Assembly (NCBI RefSeq): GCF_000152745.1
Contig: NZ_CH672428.1
Coordinates: forward strand, 1,505,251 to 1,569,250
Origin: Oceanicaulis sp. HTCC2633
GTDB lineage: Bacteria; Pseudomonadota; Alphaproteobacteria; Caulobacterales; Maricaulaceae
Reading direction: 5' to 3'
Length of the DNA stretch: 64,000 nucleotides
The translations under genes were made by a program, and so were the position numbers. This document shows, in pieces, positions 46,057-57,227 of this stretch; the first letter of the stretch is position 1, and each line of letters starts with the position of its first letter. The notes below the pieces were generated by a model. The model searched no databases and was not told where the DNA came from. It worked only from the letters and a program-made list of their open reading frames with translations.

Positions 46057-47258
46057 ACTGGAGCTGGCGTCTCTCGTCCGTCACCCTGGCGACCCTCCTG
46101 ACGCTGAGCGCCCTCTTCATCGCGGCAGGCGGACTGGGACTGGCGACCTCGATCGGCCTGGCCGGTCTGATCTTCACGCCTGTGGTTTTCGTCTCCGGCT
46201 GGCGCGCCTTCAAAAGCGCGCCCACCCTGGTGTTTCTGGGCGTCCTGAGCATCGGGTGGATCTGCCTGTCCCATCTCTGGTCGCCTTATGACAAGCCCGA
46301 TCAGGTCTACAAGCTGGCGTTGCTGACCCCATTGTTCGTGCTCGCGGCCTATATGGCCTGTCGCCTGACCGAAGAAGAGGCGGACCGCCAGCGCCGCGTC
46401 CTTGTCGCCGGCGCCTTGCTCGTTGGCGGTTACTTTCTGGTCGAAGCCCTGAGCGGCGGACTGATTGGCGGCTGGATCGAACTGAATCTCGAAGAATCCA
46501 CGTATCCGGCTGAAGCTGTGCGCAATGCGAAGGTGACCCTGTCACGTGGCGCGACCGCCTTCATGATGCTGGCCGGCCCCGTGGCTCTGGCGTTGTGGCG
46601 ACGCCCCGACGCCGCTCAGCGCGGCCTGGCGATGGCGCTGATGGTGATGGCGGGCTTCGCCTCGGCGAGCTTTGATGTGGAAGCCAACATCCTGGCCCTT
46701 CTCTTCGGCCTGATCGTTGCCGGCGCCACATTGTGGAGCGGGCCCGTGGCGCCGCAACTGATGGTGCTGGGCGCCGGCGTCTGGGTGCTGGGAGCGCCCC
46801 TTTTCATGGGACTTGGCCTGGCCCTGCTGCCCGATCCCGTCGAAGACTCCCTCCCGCTGTCCTGGGCCTGGCGCCTGGAAATCTGGCAAGCCGTTCTCGA
46901 GCAGATTCGTCAGGCCCCCCTGATCGGGCATGGTCTGGACAGCATGCGGGCCATGAGCGATCCGACCCCGTATCGCGACATCACCATCGATCGGTTGCCT
47001 CTGCATGCCCACAATGCCGGGCTCCACATCTGGATGGATGCCGGCGCGGTCGGCGCGATCCTGTGCGCAGCCACGCTGTTTGCGCTGGTGGGCGCCCTCG
47101 GACGGGCCCGATTGACCCGCGACCAGCTGGCGGGCCTCGCCTATGTGGGCGGAATCTGGCTGGTCAGCGTCATGCTGGGGTATGGCGTCTATCAGGAATG
47201 GCATCACGCCGCCCTGGCGCTGGGCGTGTTCTCGGCGTTCCTGAACAGGACAGACTGA
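46053..47258 (+). CDS. O-antigen ligase/polymerase-like membrane protein
   Basis: About 401 residues with 10-12 hydrophobic segments, basic loops and the late conserved stretch PLIGHGLDSMR followed by LPLHAHNAGLHIWMDAG, typical of the Wzy/WaaL family. These proteins join or polymerise O-antigen at the periplasmic side of the inner membrane. I start at GTG 46053, which overlaps the upstream stop by GTGA; an in-frame ATG at 46011 would overlap the phosphatase gene by 46 bases. Ligase or polymerase cannot be told from sequence. Confidence 0.82.
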   Translation: MNWSWRLSSVTLATLLTLSALFIAAGGLGLATSIGLAGLIFTPVVFVSGWRAFKSAPTLVFLGVLSIGWICLSHLWSPYDKPDQVYKLALLTPLFVLAAYMACRLTEEEADRQRRVLVAGALLVGGYFLVEALSGGLIGGWIELNLEESTYPAEAVRNAKVTLSRGATAFMMLAGPVALALWRRPDAAQRGLAMALMVMAGFASASFDVEANILALLFGLIVAGATLWSGPVAPQLMVLGAGVWVLGAPLFMGLGLALLPDPVEDSLPLSWAWRLEIWQAVLEQIRQAPLIGHGLDSMRAMSDPTPYRDITIDRLPLHAHNAGLHIWMDAGAVGAILCAATLFALVGALGRARLTRDQLAGLAYVGGIWLVSVMLGYGVYQEWHHAALALGVFSAFLNRTD

Positions 47259-47349
47259 CCGCGCAGCGACGCCCGTCCCACGGCGCCATTCTTGCTCGTA
47301 TGCTCCCAACCGCCTTCAAGAGCGGATTGCGCGTATCGAGGAGAACACC

Positions 47350-48756
47350 ATGTCGTCCCGGATTGAGGCACAGGCGCCGTCTTTCGCCGCCGCGCGAACC
47401 GCACGCAAGATCAATCCGCTTCAGGTGTTCGTCCTGTCTGACATGAGCGCGATCAGCCTGTCCGGCATCCTGCTTCAGGGGCTGCACGCCCTGACGGCTC
47501 ACCCTCAGGCCTCGGGGGAACTCGCCGTCTTCTTCGTCTCGGGCGTGCTTCTGATGGGCTGGTTCAATGCGCAGGGGCATTACCGCACCCGCCAGCCGGT
47601 AATGGGCGCGGCCGGCGCCGTGCTCAAGGCCTGCGCCCTTGCCTGCATCGCTCAGATCGCTGGCCTCGCCGCTTACGGCGCGCTCGACCAGGCCTGGCCT
47701 TTGGCGGTCAGCTGGATGTCTGTCCTCTGTCTTGTCCTGGCCTTGCGGGTCGGGGTGCGCGCGCTGTTCACGGCCACGGGCGGCTGGCTGGAACCGGTCA
47801 CGGTCCTGGCGCCTCAGGCGCTGACCCTGTCTCCGGACAGCGTTCTGTCACATCATCAGGGGCATGGGTTGCGCGCTGAGCGCAGCCTGGGCCTGGAGCC
47901 GTTCGGGCAGCTGAGCGAAGCCGCGCTGCATGAACAGGTCGAAGCCCTGTCGCGCCGCCCGGTCTTCCTGGCTCCCGACGCAGACACCCAGGCGATCGCC
48001 GCACGACTGGCGCGCCTTCTGACCGCACACGGCGCCCGTTTCTATTATCGTCCGGCCATGGGAGTCCTTTCTAACGAGGCGCTCGACACCGTCGCCTTCC
48101 CGCCCGAAGACGGCCTGATCCTGTCCCTGCACGATTCGCTGGACCGCCCCTTCGCCCAAGCGCTCAAACGCGGCTTTGACATTGCAGCCTCGCTGGGCGC
48201 CCTGATCTTCCTGAGCCCGCTCCTGGCTTGCCTCCTCTTCGCCATCCGTCGGGATGGCGGCCCGGCCTTCTTCAGCCAGAAACGATTGGGTGCGCAGGGC
48301 AAGGTCTTTGGCTGCCTGAAATTCCGCACCATGGTGGTGGACGCCGAGGCGAAGCTGGAAGCGATCCTGGCGAGCGACCCCGAACGTGAGGCGCAATGGC
48401 GCGCCTATCAGAAGCTGGATGATGATCCGCGCATCACGGCGGTCGGCAAGTTCCTGCGCATGAGCAGCCTGGATGAGCTGCCGCAACTGATCAATGTGCT
48501 CAAGGGCGATATGAGCCTTGTGGGACCGCGGCCCATGACGCTGGACCAGCAGGAGCCCTATGGCGAGGCGCTTCTGGAGTATCAGCGGGTGCGGCCGGGG
48601 CTGACCGGGCTGTGGCAGGTCAATGGCCGCAACGAGACCACTTTCGACGAGCGCGCCCGGCTGGACCGGTATTACGTGCACAACTGGTCGCTCTGGCGCG
48701 ACGCCGTCATCCTCGTGCGCACCGTGCGGGAAGTCCTGTTCAGTTCGGGACGCTAG
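47350..48756 (+). CDS. Undecaprenyl-phosphate sugar-phosphate transferase (WbaP/PssY type)
   Basis: 468 residues. The N-terminal part (about 25-155) has four hydrophobic helices and a linker domain. The C-terminal part (about 275-468) is the bacterial sugar transferase domain with [40 protein letters not shown] and [13 protein letters not shown]. It loads the first sugar of an exopolysaccharide or O-antigen on the lipid carrier. GAGGAG lies before the ATG. It is 91 bases after the ligase gene. It converges on a methyltransferase gene, sharing CTAG at 48753-48756. Confidence 0.92.
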   Translation: MSSRIEAQAPSFAAARTARKINPLQVFVLSDMSAISLSGILLQGLHALTAHPQASGELAVFFVSGVLLMGWFNAQGHYRTRQPVMGAAGAVLKACALACIAQIAGLAAYGALDQAWPLAVSWMSVLCLVLALRVGVRALFTATGGWLEPVTVLAPQALTLSPDSVLSHHQGHGLRAERSLGLEPFGQLSEAALHEQVEALSRRPVFLAPDADTQAIAARLARLLTAHGARFYYRPAMGVLSNEALDTVAFPPEDGLILSLHDSLDRPFAQALKRGFDIAASLGALIFLSPLLACLLFAIRRDGGPAFFSQKRLGAQGKVFGCLKFRTMVVDAEAKLEAILASDPEREAQWRAYQKLDDDPRITAVGKFLRMSSLDELPQLINVLKGDMSLVGPRPMTLDQQEPYGEALLEYQRVRPGLTGLWQVNGRNETTFDERARLDRYYVHNWSLWRDAVILVRTVREVLFSSGR

Positions 48757-49589
48757 AGCGCCGGCTTCTCAACAATGATGCGGTCCTGAAACTCGCCTCT
48801 CCGGACCGTATCCGACCAGTGCCCCGCCTCGACCGGCGCGGCCATCCTGAGCCCCGCCTCCCTGAGCCAGCGCTCAAAGACGGCGCGCTCATAGCCGATC
48901 GCGCGTTCAGGCTCCCTGGGGTCGGCCACCCATGCGCCTTCGCGATAGGGGGAAAGGGGCAGAACGGCGTCCGTCAGGACCATGCCCGGCTCGATCAGAA
49001 ACCCTGTCAGGCACAAGCGCCCGCCCGGTTTGAGCACGCGGCCCGCTTCGCGCAGATAGGCCGCAGCATCCTCGGGCAGCAAATGGCTGAACAGGGAGAT
49101 GGCTAGCGCCGCATCAATGCTCTCCGCCTCGGCGGGAAATTGATAGCCGACCGCCTTCAAGCCCGCACCGCCATACTCGCGGCTCTGCACGTCGGCGCGG
49201 ACGAAGTTGAAGCGCGCCTCGCCCCGGGTATGCCGGCGGGCGAAACCCAGCGCCCGCTCGGACAGGTCAAATCCGGTATAGACGCCATTGACGTCCAGAT
49301 AGGTGGCCAGCGGAAACGCCAGACGTCCCGCGCCGCATCCCATATCCAGAACATGCGCGTCCGGCTTCAGGTTCGTGGAGATCCGGAACCAGTCAAAATA
49401 CTGTTGTCCGATGAGATGGAAATCCCCGCCGCCGACATTGTGCCAGATCCGCCAGGGCCGGGGCGCGCCCGGGGATTTCAGACGAGCGGGCAGGTCCTTG
49501 ACGTCGCTGGCCAGGTTCCAGACGCCGTTCACCACAGGACGGGGCAGGACCCTGTGCGCCCAGGATTTGAAGGCGGTCGCCGGGCGCAT
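48753..49589 (-). CDS. SAM-dependent methyltransferase (class I)
   Basis: 278 residues. SAM motif I is AHVLDMGCGAGRLAFPLA (about residues 78-95), motif II VYTGFDLSERAL, and a later SLFSHLLPED loop. The N-terminal 70 residues (WRIWHNVGGGDFHLIGQQYFDWFR) are typical of methyltransferases found in glycan clusters. The target is unknown but a sugar residue is plausible since polysaccharide genes adjoin. Confidence 0.85.
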   Translation of the reverse strand: MRPATAFKSWAHRVLPRPVVNGVWNLASDVKDLPARLKSPGAPRPWRIWHNVGGGDFHLIGQQYFDWFRISTNLKPDAHVLDMGCGAGRLAFPLATYLDVNGVYTGFDLSERALGFARRHTRGEARFNFVRADVQSREYGGAGLKAVGYQFPAEAESIDAALAISLFSHLLPEDAAAYLREAGRVLKPGGRLCLTGFLIEPGMVLTDAVLPLSPYREGAWVADPREPERAIGYERAVFERWLREAGLRMAAPVEAGHWSDTVRRGEFQDRIIVEKPAL

Positions 49590-49688
49590 GCAGTCTTCCT
49601 CATTCCCAAAGCGGTTTTATGGTGCTGTTATGATTGAGGAGTAAGTCGTGTTCAAGATGAACACGCCGCACGCGAACCGGAGGCCCCC

Positions 49689-50339
49689 ATGCAGATCTTT
49701 CTCGACACCGCCGAAATCAGCGAGATTGAAGCACGCGCCGCCCGGATTGACGGCGTGACCACCAACCCTTCCCTGATCGCCAAATCCGGCGCCGGCGTGA
49801 TGGAGCGCATCAAGGAGATCACCAAGGCGGTCTCTGGCCCGGTCAGCGCGGAAGTGGTCGCCACCGATCGCGACGGCATGCTCGAGGAAGGCCGCAAGCT
49901 GCGCGCGATCGCCGACAATGTGGTGGTCAAGCTGCCTCTGACCGCAGCCGGGCTCGACGCTTGCCGCATCTTCCACGAGGAGGGCATCGCCACGAATGTC
50001 ACCTTGTGCTTTTCGCTCAATCAGGCGCTGATGGCGGCCAAGGCGGGCGCCACCTACATCTCGCCTTTCGTGGGCCGAATCGATGACGCCGGCGGGGACG
50101 GGGTCAACCTGCTTGAGGATATTCGCGCCGTCTATGACCAGTACGGTTTCGAGACCTCGATCCTCGCCGCTTCTCTGCGCAGCCTGCATCATGTGGAAGG
50201 CGCGGCGCTGGCGGGCAGCGACGCCGCCACCCTGCCCGTGAAGATCTTCGATCAGCTGATCTCTCATCCCCAGACCGATCTGGGGCTGGACGCCTTCTTG
50301 GCGGACTGGAAGGCCACAGGCCGCGACGGACTCGTCTAG
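49689..50339 (+). CDS. fsa: Transaldolase/fructose-6-phosphate aldolase (TalC type)
   Basis: 216 residues, a short class I aldolase barrel. The Schiff-base lysine is Lys81 in VVVKLPLT, and TNPSLIAKSG, ISPFVGRIDD and SILAASLRS match the family. It could act as a transaldolase or as a fructose-6-phosphate aldolase; sequence alone does not settle it. It stands with polysaccharide genes, and tkt and pgi are elsewhere in the window. GGAGG lies before the ATG. Confidence 0.92.
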   Translation: MQIFLDTAEISEIEARAARIDGVTTNPSLIAKSGAGVMERIKEITKAVSGPVSAEVVATDRDGMLEEGRKLRAIADNVVVKLPLTAAGLDACRIFHEEGIATNVTLCFSLNQALMAAKAGATYISPFVGRIDDAGGDGVNLLEDIRAVYDQYGFETSILAASLRSLHHVEGAALAGSDAATLPVKIFDQLISHPQTDLGLDAFLADWKATGRDGLV

Positions 50340-50349
50340 GTCCGGGACC

Positions 50350-51654
50350 GTGCTCCTGCATCTGTCGGCGGCCCTTGAGCGGATCGAGGCGCTCAATGCC
50401 TATGTGCATGGGCAGCAGCTGCGCCAGTTCCAGCATGACATCCTGACGACGGGCGCCTTTCATCTGGTTTCGCCCTTCACGGGAGACCGGCTGGAATGCG
50501 TCGAATCCCGGCTGATCGCCTTCATCAACGATCCCTATCATTTCTAGCTTCCGCTCTACGCCTATCGCTTCGAAGACCGGTCTGACATCTGGGTGATGAG
50601 TTTCCAGATCGGGCTCGGATTCCCGTTGTGCGCGCTCTTCATCGAGGAGGTCGGCGGCCTCTATGTGCATCGGGCGCCTGCGGCTCCGAACAGCTACAAG
50701 GTGCTCAAGCGCCTCTGGCGTGAGTTCGAGACGCTGAACGCAATCCCGTCTGAAGAGGCCGGGCTGGCACAGCCGCTGGCCATGATCGGACACCCGAACT
50801 TCGCTCATTACATGTGGAATGAACTGCCCGCCCTGAACGCGGCGCTACGGGACAGGCCGGTCGAGACGCGTTCGCTTTTTGCCCCGCTGGGTCCGCTTGA
50901 AGGCCTGCCCCGGCCAGTCGCCTTCAAGCCGCTGAAACAGAGCGGCCCGCCCTATTTCACGCCCGTAGGGGGCGAGTTCCTCGACCAGCGGACCCAATCG
51001 TCCTTGTCCCGGCAGATGCCAACTCGAACCGTCCTTCGCTCGGACAAGGCTTCTCCCGTGATCTGGGTGGCGCATCGCGAGGATGGGCGGAGCTGCGAGA
51101 ACTTTCTCGACATGCTCGCCGCCTTTGACCGACAGGCGCGCGAGCTTTGCCAACCGCGCTATATTTTCGACAGCTTTTCCGCGCCCGACGATCTTGCCGC
51201 CCCCTGGTACGACCCGGTCCGTGATGCGTTCGAGTCCCGCCGGCGCCAGTCCGAAACCCTGTTCCAGGCCATGTCCGGAGCTGTGAGCACGCCGGAGGCC
51301 GTGCTGGCGACCACGGCCGGCCTGACGGTGATGCAAGCCATGGCGCTGGCGCGAGAGGCGGACTACTACATCTCGCCCATCGGCTCGATCCAGCACAAGG
51401 TCGCCTGGCTGCAGCCGATTCCGGGACTGGTGCATGGTCCCAGCACCGCCATGAACCGCCACGTCGCCCACTGGCATGGCCAGAAGTCCGAGGTGGCGCT
51501 GGCGCCGACCACCCTGCCTTCGGAGTTGATCCGGGATACGCGCGCCTCAGCCCATCATCCCAGCGCAGAGCGCAATATGGACTACAGGATCACGGACCCC
51601 GAAGCCGCCGCCGCATTTGCGCTGGCGCATTTACGCGACGTGCTCAGCCTTTGA
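50350..51654 (+). pseudogene. Glycan-related gene interrupted by an in-frame amber codon
   Basis: One reading frame runs from GTG 50350 to 51654 (434 codons) except for a single TAG at 50545-50547. The 65 codons before it and the 368 after are in the same frame and both look protein-coding. The 15 codons from the TAG to the next ATG (50593) read LPLYAYRFEDRSDIWV, as part of the same protein. The later part has HPNFAHYMWNELPAL and HREDGRSCENFLDML, weakly like GT61-type glycosyltransferases. Either the gene is inactivated by one point mutation, or the 353-residue part is made alone, or the base is a sequencing error. It begins 10 bases after the aldolase gene, perhaps co-transcribed. Confidence 0.65.
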
Positions 51655-52867
51655 TGAGACGCGCCCGGATGGTTCCGTCAATGGCGCGGACCCGGTCCAG
51701 GAAATCCTCCGGCAGTTCGCCTTCGAGATCGGCCACCGCATACCCCAGATCCCCCTTGGTCTGCAGGAACTGCGCCGCGACGTTCGCGCCCGCCTGTTCG
51801 GCGGCGTCATTGAGACGGCGCAGGAAACCCGGACGGTTGCGGTGCGGCGCGAGGATGCGCGTGCGGCCCGGCTGAATGGGGCCCGGCTCCACTTCGGGGA
51901 AGTTCACGGCGAAGGTGGTCGAGCCCTCATGGAGATAGCGCGCCAGCTTGCCGGCGGCGTCCAGACCAATGGCCTGCTGCGCTTCCAGCGTCGATCCGCC
52001 GATATGCGGGGTCAGGATGACATTGGCGCACCGGGTGAGCGGGCTCTCGAACTTTTCGTCCTTGCTCTTGGGTTCGACCGGGAAGACATCCACGGCCGCA
52101 CCCGCGAGATGACCCGAGTTCAGGGCGTCCGCAAGCGCGTCCACATCCACAAGGTCGCCGCGCGCCTGGTTGATCAGGAAGGCGCCATGCTTCATCAGCG
52201 CGATCTGGTCCTTGCCGATCATGTTCTTGGTGCGCGGCGTGGAGGGCACGTGCAACGTGACCACATCGCACTCGGTCAGGATGTCATCGAGCGTGTCCAT
52301 GGGTCGAGCATTGCCATGGGCGAGCTTGGGCGCGATGTCATAGTAATAGACATGCATGCCCAGCGCCGAGGCGATGACTGACAGCTGGGCGCCGATATTG
52401 CCGTAGCCGATGATGCCGAGCTTCTTCTTGCGCACCTCATTTGCGCCGTCGGCGGTCTTCAGCCATTCCCCGCGCTGGATGGCGAACATCTTCTCGGGGA
52501 TGCGGCGCATCAGCATGATGACGGACGCCATGGTCAGCTCGGCCACCGAGCGCGTATTGGCGAAAGGCGCGTTGAACACCGGCACGCCGCGCTCGGCGGC
52601 GGCGACGAGATCGACCTGATTGGTGCCGATGCAGAAACAGCCCACCGCCTGAAGCTCCTTCGCCGCGTCCAGGAGCGCCGCATCCACATGGGTGCGCGAC
52701 CGGATGCCCAAAACGCTGGCTGACGCGATCTCGCTCTCAAGCTGAGCCCGGTCCGGCGAGCCGGACAGTCGTTTCACGGTCACAGGACCAGCGGTCTGAA
52801 GCGCGTTATCGGCGTCCGGGTGGACGTTTTCCAGAAGAAGAGCGGTGTATTCAGGGGTCTGAGCCAT
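51644..52867 (-). CDS. serA: D-3-phosphoglycerate dehydrogenase with ACT domain
   Basis: First step of serine synthesis. About 407 residues, the 400-residue type with one C-terminal ACT domain. The NAD site is LGIIGYGNIGAQLSVIASALG; catalytic Arg, Glu and His lie in RSVAEL, VFPVEP and LTPHIGGST. The ACT-like end (AAEQAGANVAAQFLQTKGDLGYAVADLE) may bind serine for feedback. I start at ATG 52867 (MAQTPEYT). It overlaps the end of the upstream convergent glycan gene by 11 bases. serC is 44 kb away. Confidence 0.95.
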   Translation of the reverse strand: MAQTPEYTALLLENVHPDADNALQTAGPVTVKRLSGSPDRAQLESEIASASVLGIRSRTHVDAALLDAAKELQAVGCFCIGTNQVDLVAAAERGVPVFNAPFANTRSVAELTMASVIMLMRRIPEKMFAIQRGEWLKTADGANEVRKKKLGIIGYGNIGAQLSVIASALGMHVYYYDIAPKLAHGNARPMDTLDDILTECDVVTLHVPSTPRTKNMIGKDQIALMKHGAFLINQARGDLVDVDALADALNSGHLAGAAVDVFPVEPKSKDEKFESPLTRCANVILTPHIGGSTLEAQQAIGLDAAGKLARYLHEGSTTFAVNFPEVEPGPIQPGRTRILAPHRNRPGFLRRLNDAAEQAGANVAAQFLQTKGDLGYAVADLEGELPEDFLDRVRAIDGTIRARLIKG

Positions 52868-52945
52868 GACGGGCGTCCCTCGGCTATGCTGCATTGCGTC
52901 ACTGTGCCTGATTGCCTCGACAATTCAATGCCGCGTTCGGGCATA

Positions 52946-52959
52946 TCCTGAATTCAGGA
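52946..52959. promoter_or_regulatory. Perfect 14-bp palindrome between serA and frmA
   Basis: TCCTGAATTCAGGA lies in the 179-base divergent gap, 79 bases from serA and 88 bases from the frmA start. A dyad of this kind is a likely repressor or activator site for one of these genes; the protein is unknown. Confidence 0.45.
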
Positions 52960-53046
52960 CGCGCCTCGCCTTGCCGCAGGGGAGATCCGCGCGTATCTGG
53001 ACGCCATACGCTGTCCAACCGACCGCCATCTTTTGAGGAGGCCTTC

Positions 53047-54159
<1,113 letters not shown>

Positions 54160-54617
54160 TCTGACGCTCTACATCGACGCCGACGCCTGTCCGGTAAAGG
54201 ATGAGGCGATCAAGGTGGCCGAGCGCCATCGCACCGAGATCAAGCTTGTGTGCGATGGCGGTCTGCGCCGCCCGCAGAGCCAATGGGCCGAGCTGGTGAT
54301 CGTGCCCGAGGGCGCGGACGCAGCGGACAACTGGATCGCCGAGCGCATCGGGCCGGGCGATATCTGCATCACCGGCGACATCCCCCTCGCCGACCGTTGC
54401 CTGAAAGCCGGCGCCAAGGTGATCGACCACCGCGGGACCGAGTTTGACGCTCACTCCATCGGTTCGAAACTGGCCATGCGCGACCTGATGACCGATCTTC
54501 GCAGCGCCGGAACCATGGAAGGCGGGGGCGGCAAGCCTTTCGGACCCCGGGACCGGTCGAACTTTCTCAACGGGCTCGAACGCCTGTTCCAGGATCTCAA
54601 ACGAGGACGATAAGCCC

Positions 54618-55454
54618 ATGGAACTCAAATCCGAGAACCGCAGCTTTGGCGGCCGCCAGCAGGTCTGGACCCATCAGTCAAAAGAGACCGGCACGGAGAT
54701 GACGTTCGGGCTCTATCTACCGCCCGCCGCCGAGGACGGCCCGGTCCCGGTCGTGCTCTATCTGTCAGGCCTGACCTGCACCCACGCCAACGTCACCGAC
54801 AAGGGCGGCTTCCAGCGCGTCTGCGCCGAGCTGGGCCTCGCCTTTCTCGCGCCCGACACCTCTCCGCGCGGTCTGGATCTGCCGGGCGAGCACGACAGCT
54901 ATGATTTCGGCTCCGGCGCGGGCTTCTATGTGGACGCCACGCAAGAACCCTGGTCAAAACACTATCGCATGGAAAGCTATGTCACCGGCGAGCTTCTGAA
55001 AGTCGCTGCGGAAGCTGCACCCTGTCTTGATCTTGAAGACATCGCCATCACCGGCCATTCCATGGGCGGGCATGGTGCGCTGACCCTGGGCCTGAAACGC
55101 CCGGACCTCTTCAAGGCGATCAGCGCGTTTGCGCCGATCAGCTCGCCCATCCATTGCCCCTGGGGCCAGAAAGCGCTCGGCGGTTATCTCGGTGATGACC
55201 AGAGCGCCTGGCGCAAATATGACGCCTGCGCCCTGATCGAGGACGGCGCGCGATGCGAAAGCGGTATTCTGGTGGATCAGGGGCTGAGCGATCAGTTCCT
55301 CTCCGAACAGCTCAAGCCTGAATTGCTGGAAGAGGCGTGTCGCAAGGCGGGCCAGCCGCTGACGCTTCACCGTCAGGACGGCTATGACCACAGCTACTTC
55401 TTCATCGCCACCTTCATGGAAGACCATTTGCGGTGGCTGAGCGAGCGACTCTGA
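54618..55454 (+). CDS. fghA: S-formylglutathione hydrolase
   Basis: Releases formate from S-formylglutathione, completing formaldehyde detoxification begun by FrmA. 278 residues. Alpha/beta-hydrolase with nucleophile Ser148 in GHSMGGHG, oxyanion region LSGLTCTHANV and catalytic His in GYDHSYFF. It starts four bases after yaiI. It converges with ymdB with no spacer at all: its TGA is directly followed by the TCA of the other stop. Confidence 0.96.
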   Translation: MELKSENRSFGGRQQVWTHQSKETGTEMTFGLYLPPAAEDGPVPVVLYLSGLTCTHANVTDKGGFQRVCAELGLAFLAPDTSPRGLDLPGEHDSYDFGSGAGFYVDATQEPWSKHYRMESYVTGELLKVAAEAAPCLDLEDIAITGHSMGGHGALTLGLKRPDLFKAISAFAPISSPIHCPWGQKALGGYLGDDQSAWRKYDACALIEDGARCESGILVDQGLSDQFLSEQLKPELLEEACRKAGQPLTLHRQDGYDHSYFFIATFMEDHLRWLSERL

Positions 55455-56273
55455 TCAGACCTCGGGGATAATCTCTGCGAGCTGACCGCCCACGCGGATC
55501 GGCTCGCAGCGCACAGCCAGCCCCGTCGCGTCATCGGTCTCCACATAGAGCCCGCACACCGTCGCCTCGCCCGAAGCGGGCGTGAAGCGGCCTGAGCGCA
55601 TATGGGTGACGAAGCGATTGATCGGCTCGTCCTTCACCATGCCGATGACGGAATCATAATCCCCGCACATGCCCGCATCGGTCTGATAGGCCGTGCCCTT
55701 GGGCAGGATGCGATGGTCAGCGGTGGGAACATGGGTGTGCGTGCCGACGACCAGGCTGGCGCGACCATCGCAATAATTGCCCAGCGCCACCTTCTCGCTG
55801 GTCGCCTCGCCATGCATGTCCACGATGATGGCGTCCGCGACTGCGCCGAGCGGGCAGGATTCGATCTCGTGATTGACCGAGGCGAACGGGTCTTCCAGCG
55901 GCTGCATGAACAGGCGCAGCATCACATTCATCACCAGAACCCGACGACCATCGGGCAGGTCATATAGCCCCGCTCCGCGCCCCGGCGCCGTGCCCTCGCG
56001 ATAATTCACCGGACGCAGCAGACGCGGTTCGCGCTCGATATGCGACAGGGTTTCAGACTGGTCCCAGGCATGATTGCCGAGCGTCAGCACATCCGCGCCC
56101 GCATCATACATCTCGTTGGCGGTCTTCTCGGTGATGCCGAAGCCGCCCGCCGCGTTCTCTGCGTTCACGACAACGAAGTCGAGCTGCAGTCGCTTGCGCA
56201 GATCCGGCAGCGCATCGCACAGCCCGTCCCGGCCCGACTTGCCGACCACATCGCCAAAAAACGCAATACGCAT
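55455..56273 (-). CDS. ymdB: YmdB-family calcineurin-like phosphoesterase
   Basis: 272 residues. Two-metal site motifs are FGDVVGKSGRDG (residues about 6-17), VNAENAAGGFG, LGNHAWDQ and HGEATSEK, typical of the YmdB family, shown in Bacillus to hydrolyse cyclic nucleotides and affect gene expression. In other alphaproteobacteria it often lies beside fau and yebC; here it is a few kilobases from fau. Its target here is unknown. Confidence 0.93.
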   Translation of the reverse strand: MRIAFFGDVVGKSGRDGLCDALPDLRKRLQLDFVVVNAENAAGGFGITEKTANEMYDAGADVLTLGNHAWDQSETLSHIEREPRLLRPVNYREGTAPGRGAGLYDLPDGRRVLVMNVMLRLFMQPLEDPFASVNHEIESCPLGAVADAIIVDMHGEATSEKVALGNYCDGRASLVVGTHTHVPTADHRILPKGTAYQTDAGMCGDYDSVIGMVKDEPINRFVTHMRSGRFTPASGEATVCGLYVETDDATGLAVRCEPIRVGGQLAEIIPEV

Positions 56274-56349
56274 GAGCTCGCCTTCACTTCGCTAGGGGAG
56301 CGGATATAGGCGAAACGGTCCGCTTAGGCTAGCGAGCCCCTGTTCAGGC

Positions 56350-57126
56350 TCAGCCCACAAATGACTTCTCGACCACATACTGGGCCGGGCGGGCGTTGGA
56401 GCCTTCCTTCAGGCCTGCCTGCTCGCAGCGTTGCTTGCAGGATTCCAGCATGTCCATGGAGCCGCAGATCATCACCCGGTCGGTTTCGGGGTTGAGCGGG
56501 GGAATGCCCAGCTCTTCATAGATGACGCCGTCATCCATCAACTGGGTGATGCGGCCCTTGCGCTCGAACTCCTCGCGGGTGACGGACGGGTAATAGACCA
56601 GCTTGTCGCCCACGAACTCGCCCACCAGCGGATCCTCGCGCACGGTCTCGACCAACTCCTTGCCATAGGTCAGCTCGGCGACCTCGCGGCAGGTATGGGT
56701 CAGGATCACCTGATCAAAGCGCTCATAGGTCTCCGGATCGCGGATGACCGAGGCGAAGGGCGCAATGCCGGTGCCGGTGGACAGAAGATAAAGCCGCTTG
56801 CCCGGCTCCAGAGCATCGAGCACGAGCGTGCCGACCGACTTCTTGCCCATCAGGATCGTGTCCCCGGGCTCGATATGCTGGAGCTGGCTCGTCAGCGGGC
56901 CATCAGGCACCTTGATCGAGTAGAAGTCGAGCTCCTCGTCCCAGCTCGGACTGGCGATGGAATAGGCGCGCAGCAGCGGCTTGCCGTCGACCATCAGGCC
57001 GATCATGACGAACTCGCCCGAGCGGAAGCGGAAGCTCTGCGGGCGGGTCACCCGGAATGAAAACAGACGGTCGGTGTAATGCCGCACCGCAATGACGGTC
57101 TCTTCCGTAAACGCGCCCATCGCCAT
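56350..57126 (-). CDS. fpr: Ferredoxin/flavodoxin-NADP reductase
   Basis: About 258 residues. FAD-binding motif RAYSIASPSWDEEL, NADP region STGTGIAPFAS and the short bacterial C-terminus ending VEKSFVG, which fits the subclass I type. It reduces ferredoxin or flavodoxin for Fe-S repair and redox defence. I start at ATG 57126 with GCGAG close before it; ATG 57120 is also possible. The open frame to 57210 is unlike the family. Confidence 0.95.
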   Translation of the reverse strand: MAMGAFTEETVIAVRHYTDRLFSFRVTRPQSFRFRSGEFVMIGLMVDGKPLLRAYSIASPSWDEELDFYSIKVPDGPLTSQLQHIEPGDTILMGKKSVGTLVLDALEPGKRLYLLSTGTGIAPFASVIRDPETYERFDQVILTHTCREVAELTYGKELVETVREDPLVGEFVGDKLVYYPSVTREEFERKGRITQLMDDGVIYEELGIPPLNPETDRVMICGSMDMLESCKQRCEQAGLKEGSNARPAQYVVEKSFVG

Positions 57127-57227
57127 CTCGCTTTCTGAAGTTGATAAGTGAGGGCGTTCTAGGCCGCGGCTGGCTTCTTGCCAATGGTTCGCACTGCGGC
57201 GCGCGGTCACGCCTTCAAAAGCACGGA

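Noticed and set aside
50545-50547. Amber codon read as pyrrolysine
   Set aside because: There is no sign of a pyrrolysine system, and a point mutation or sequencing error is far simpler.
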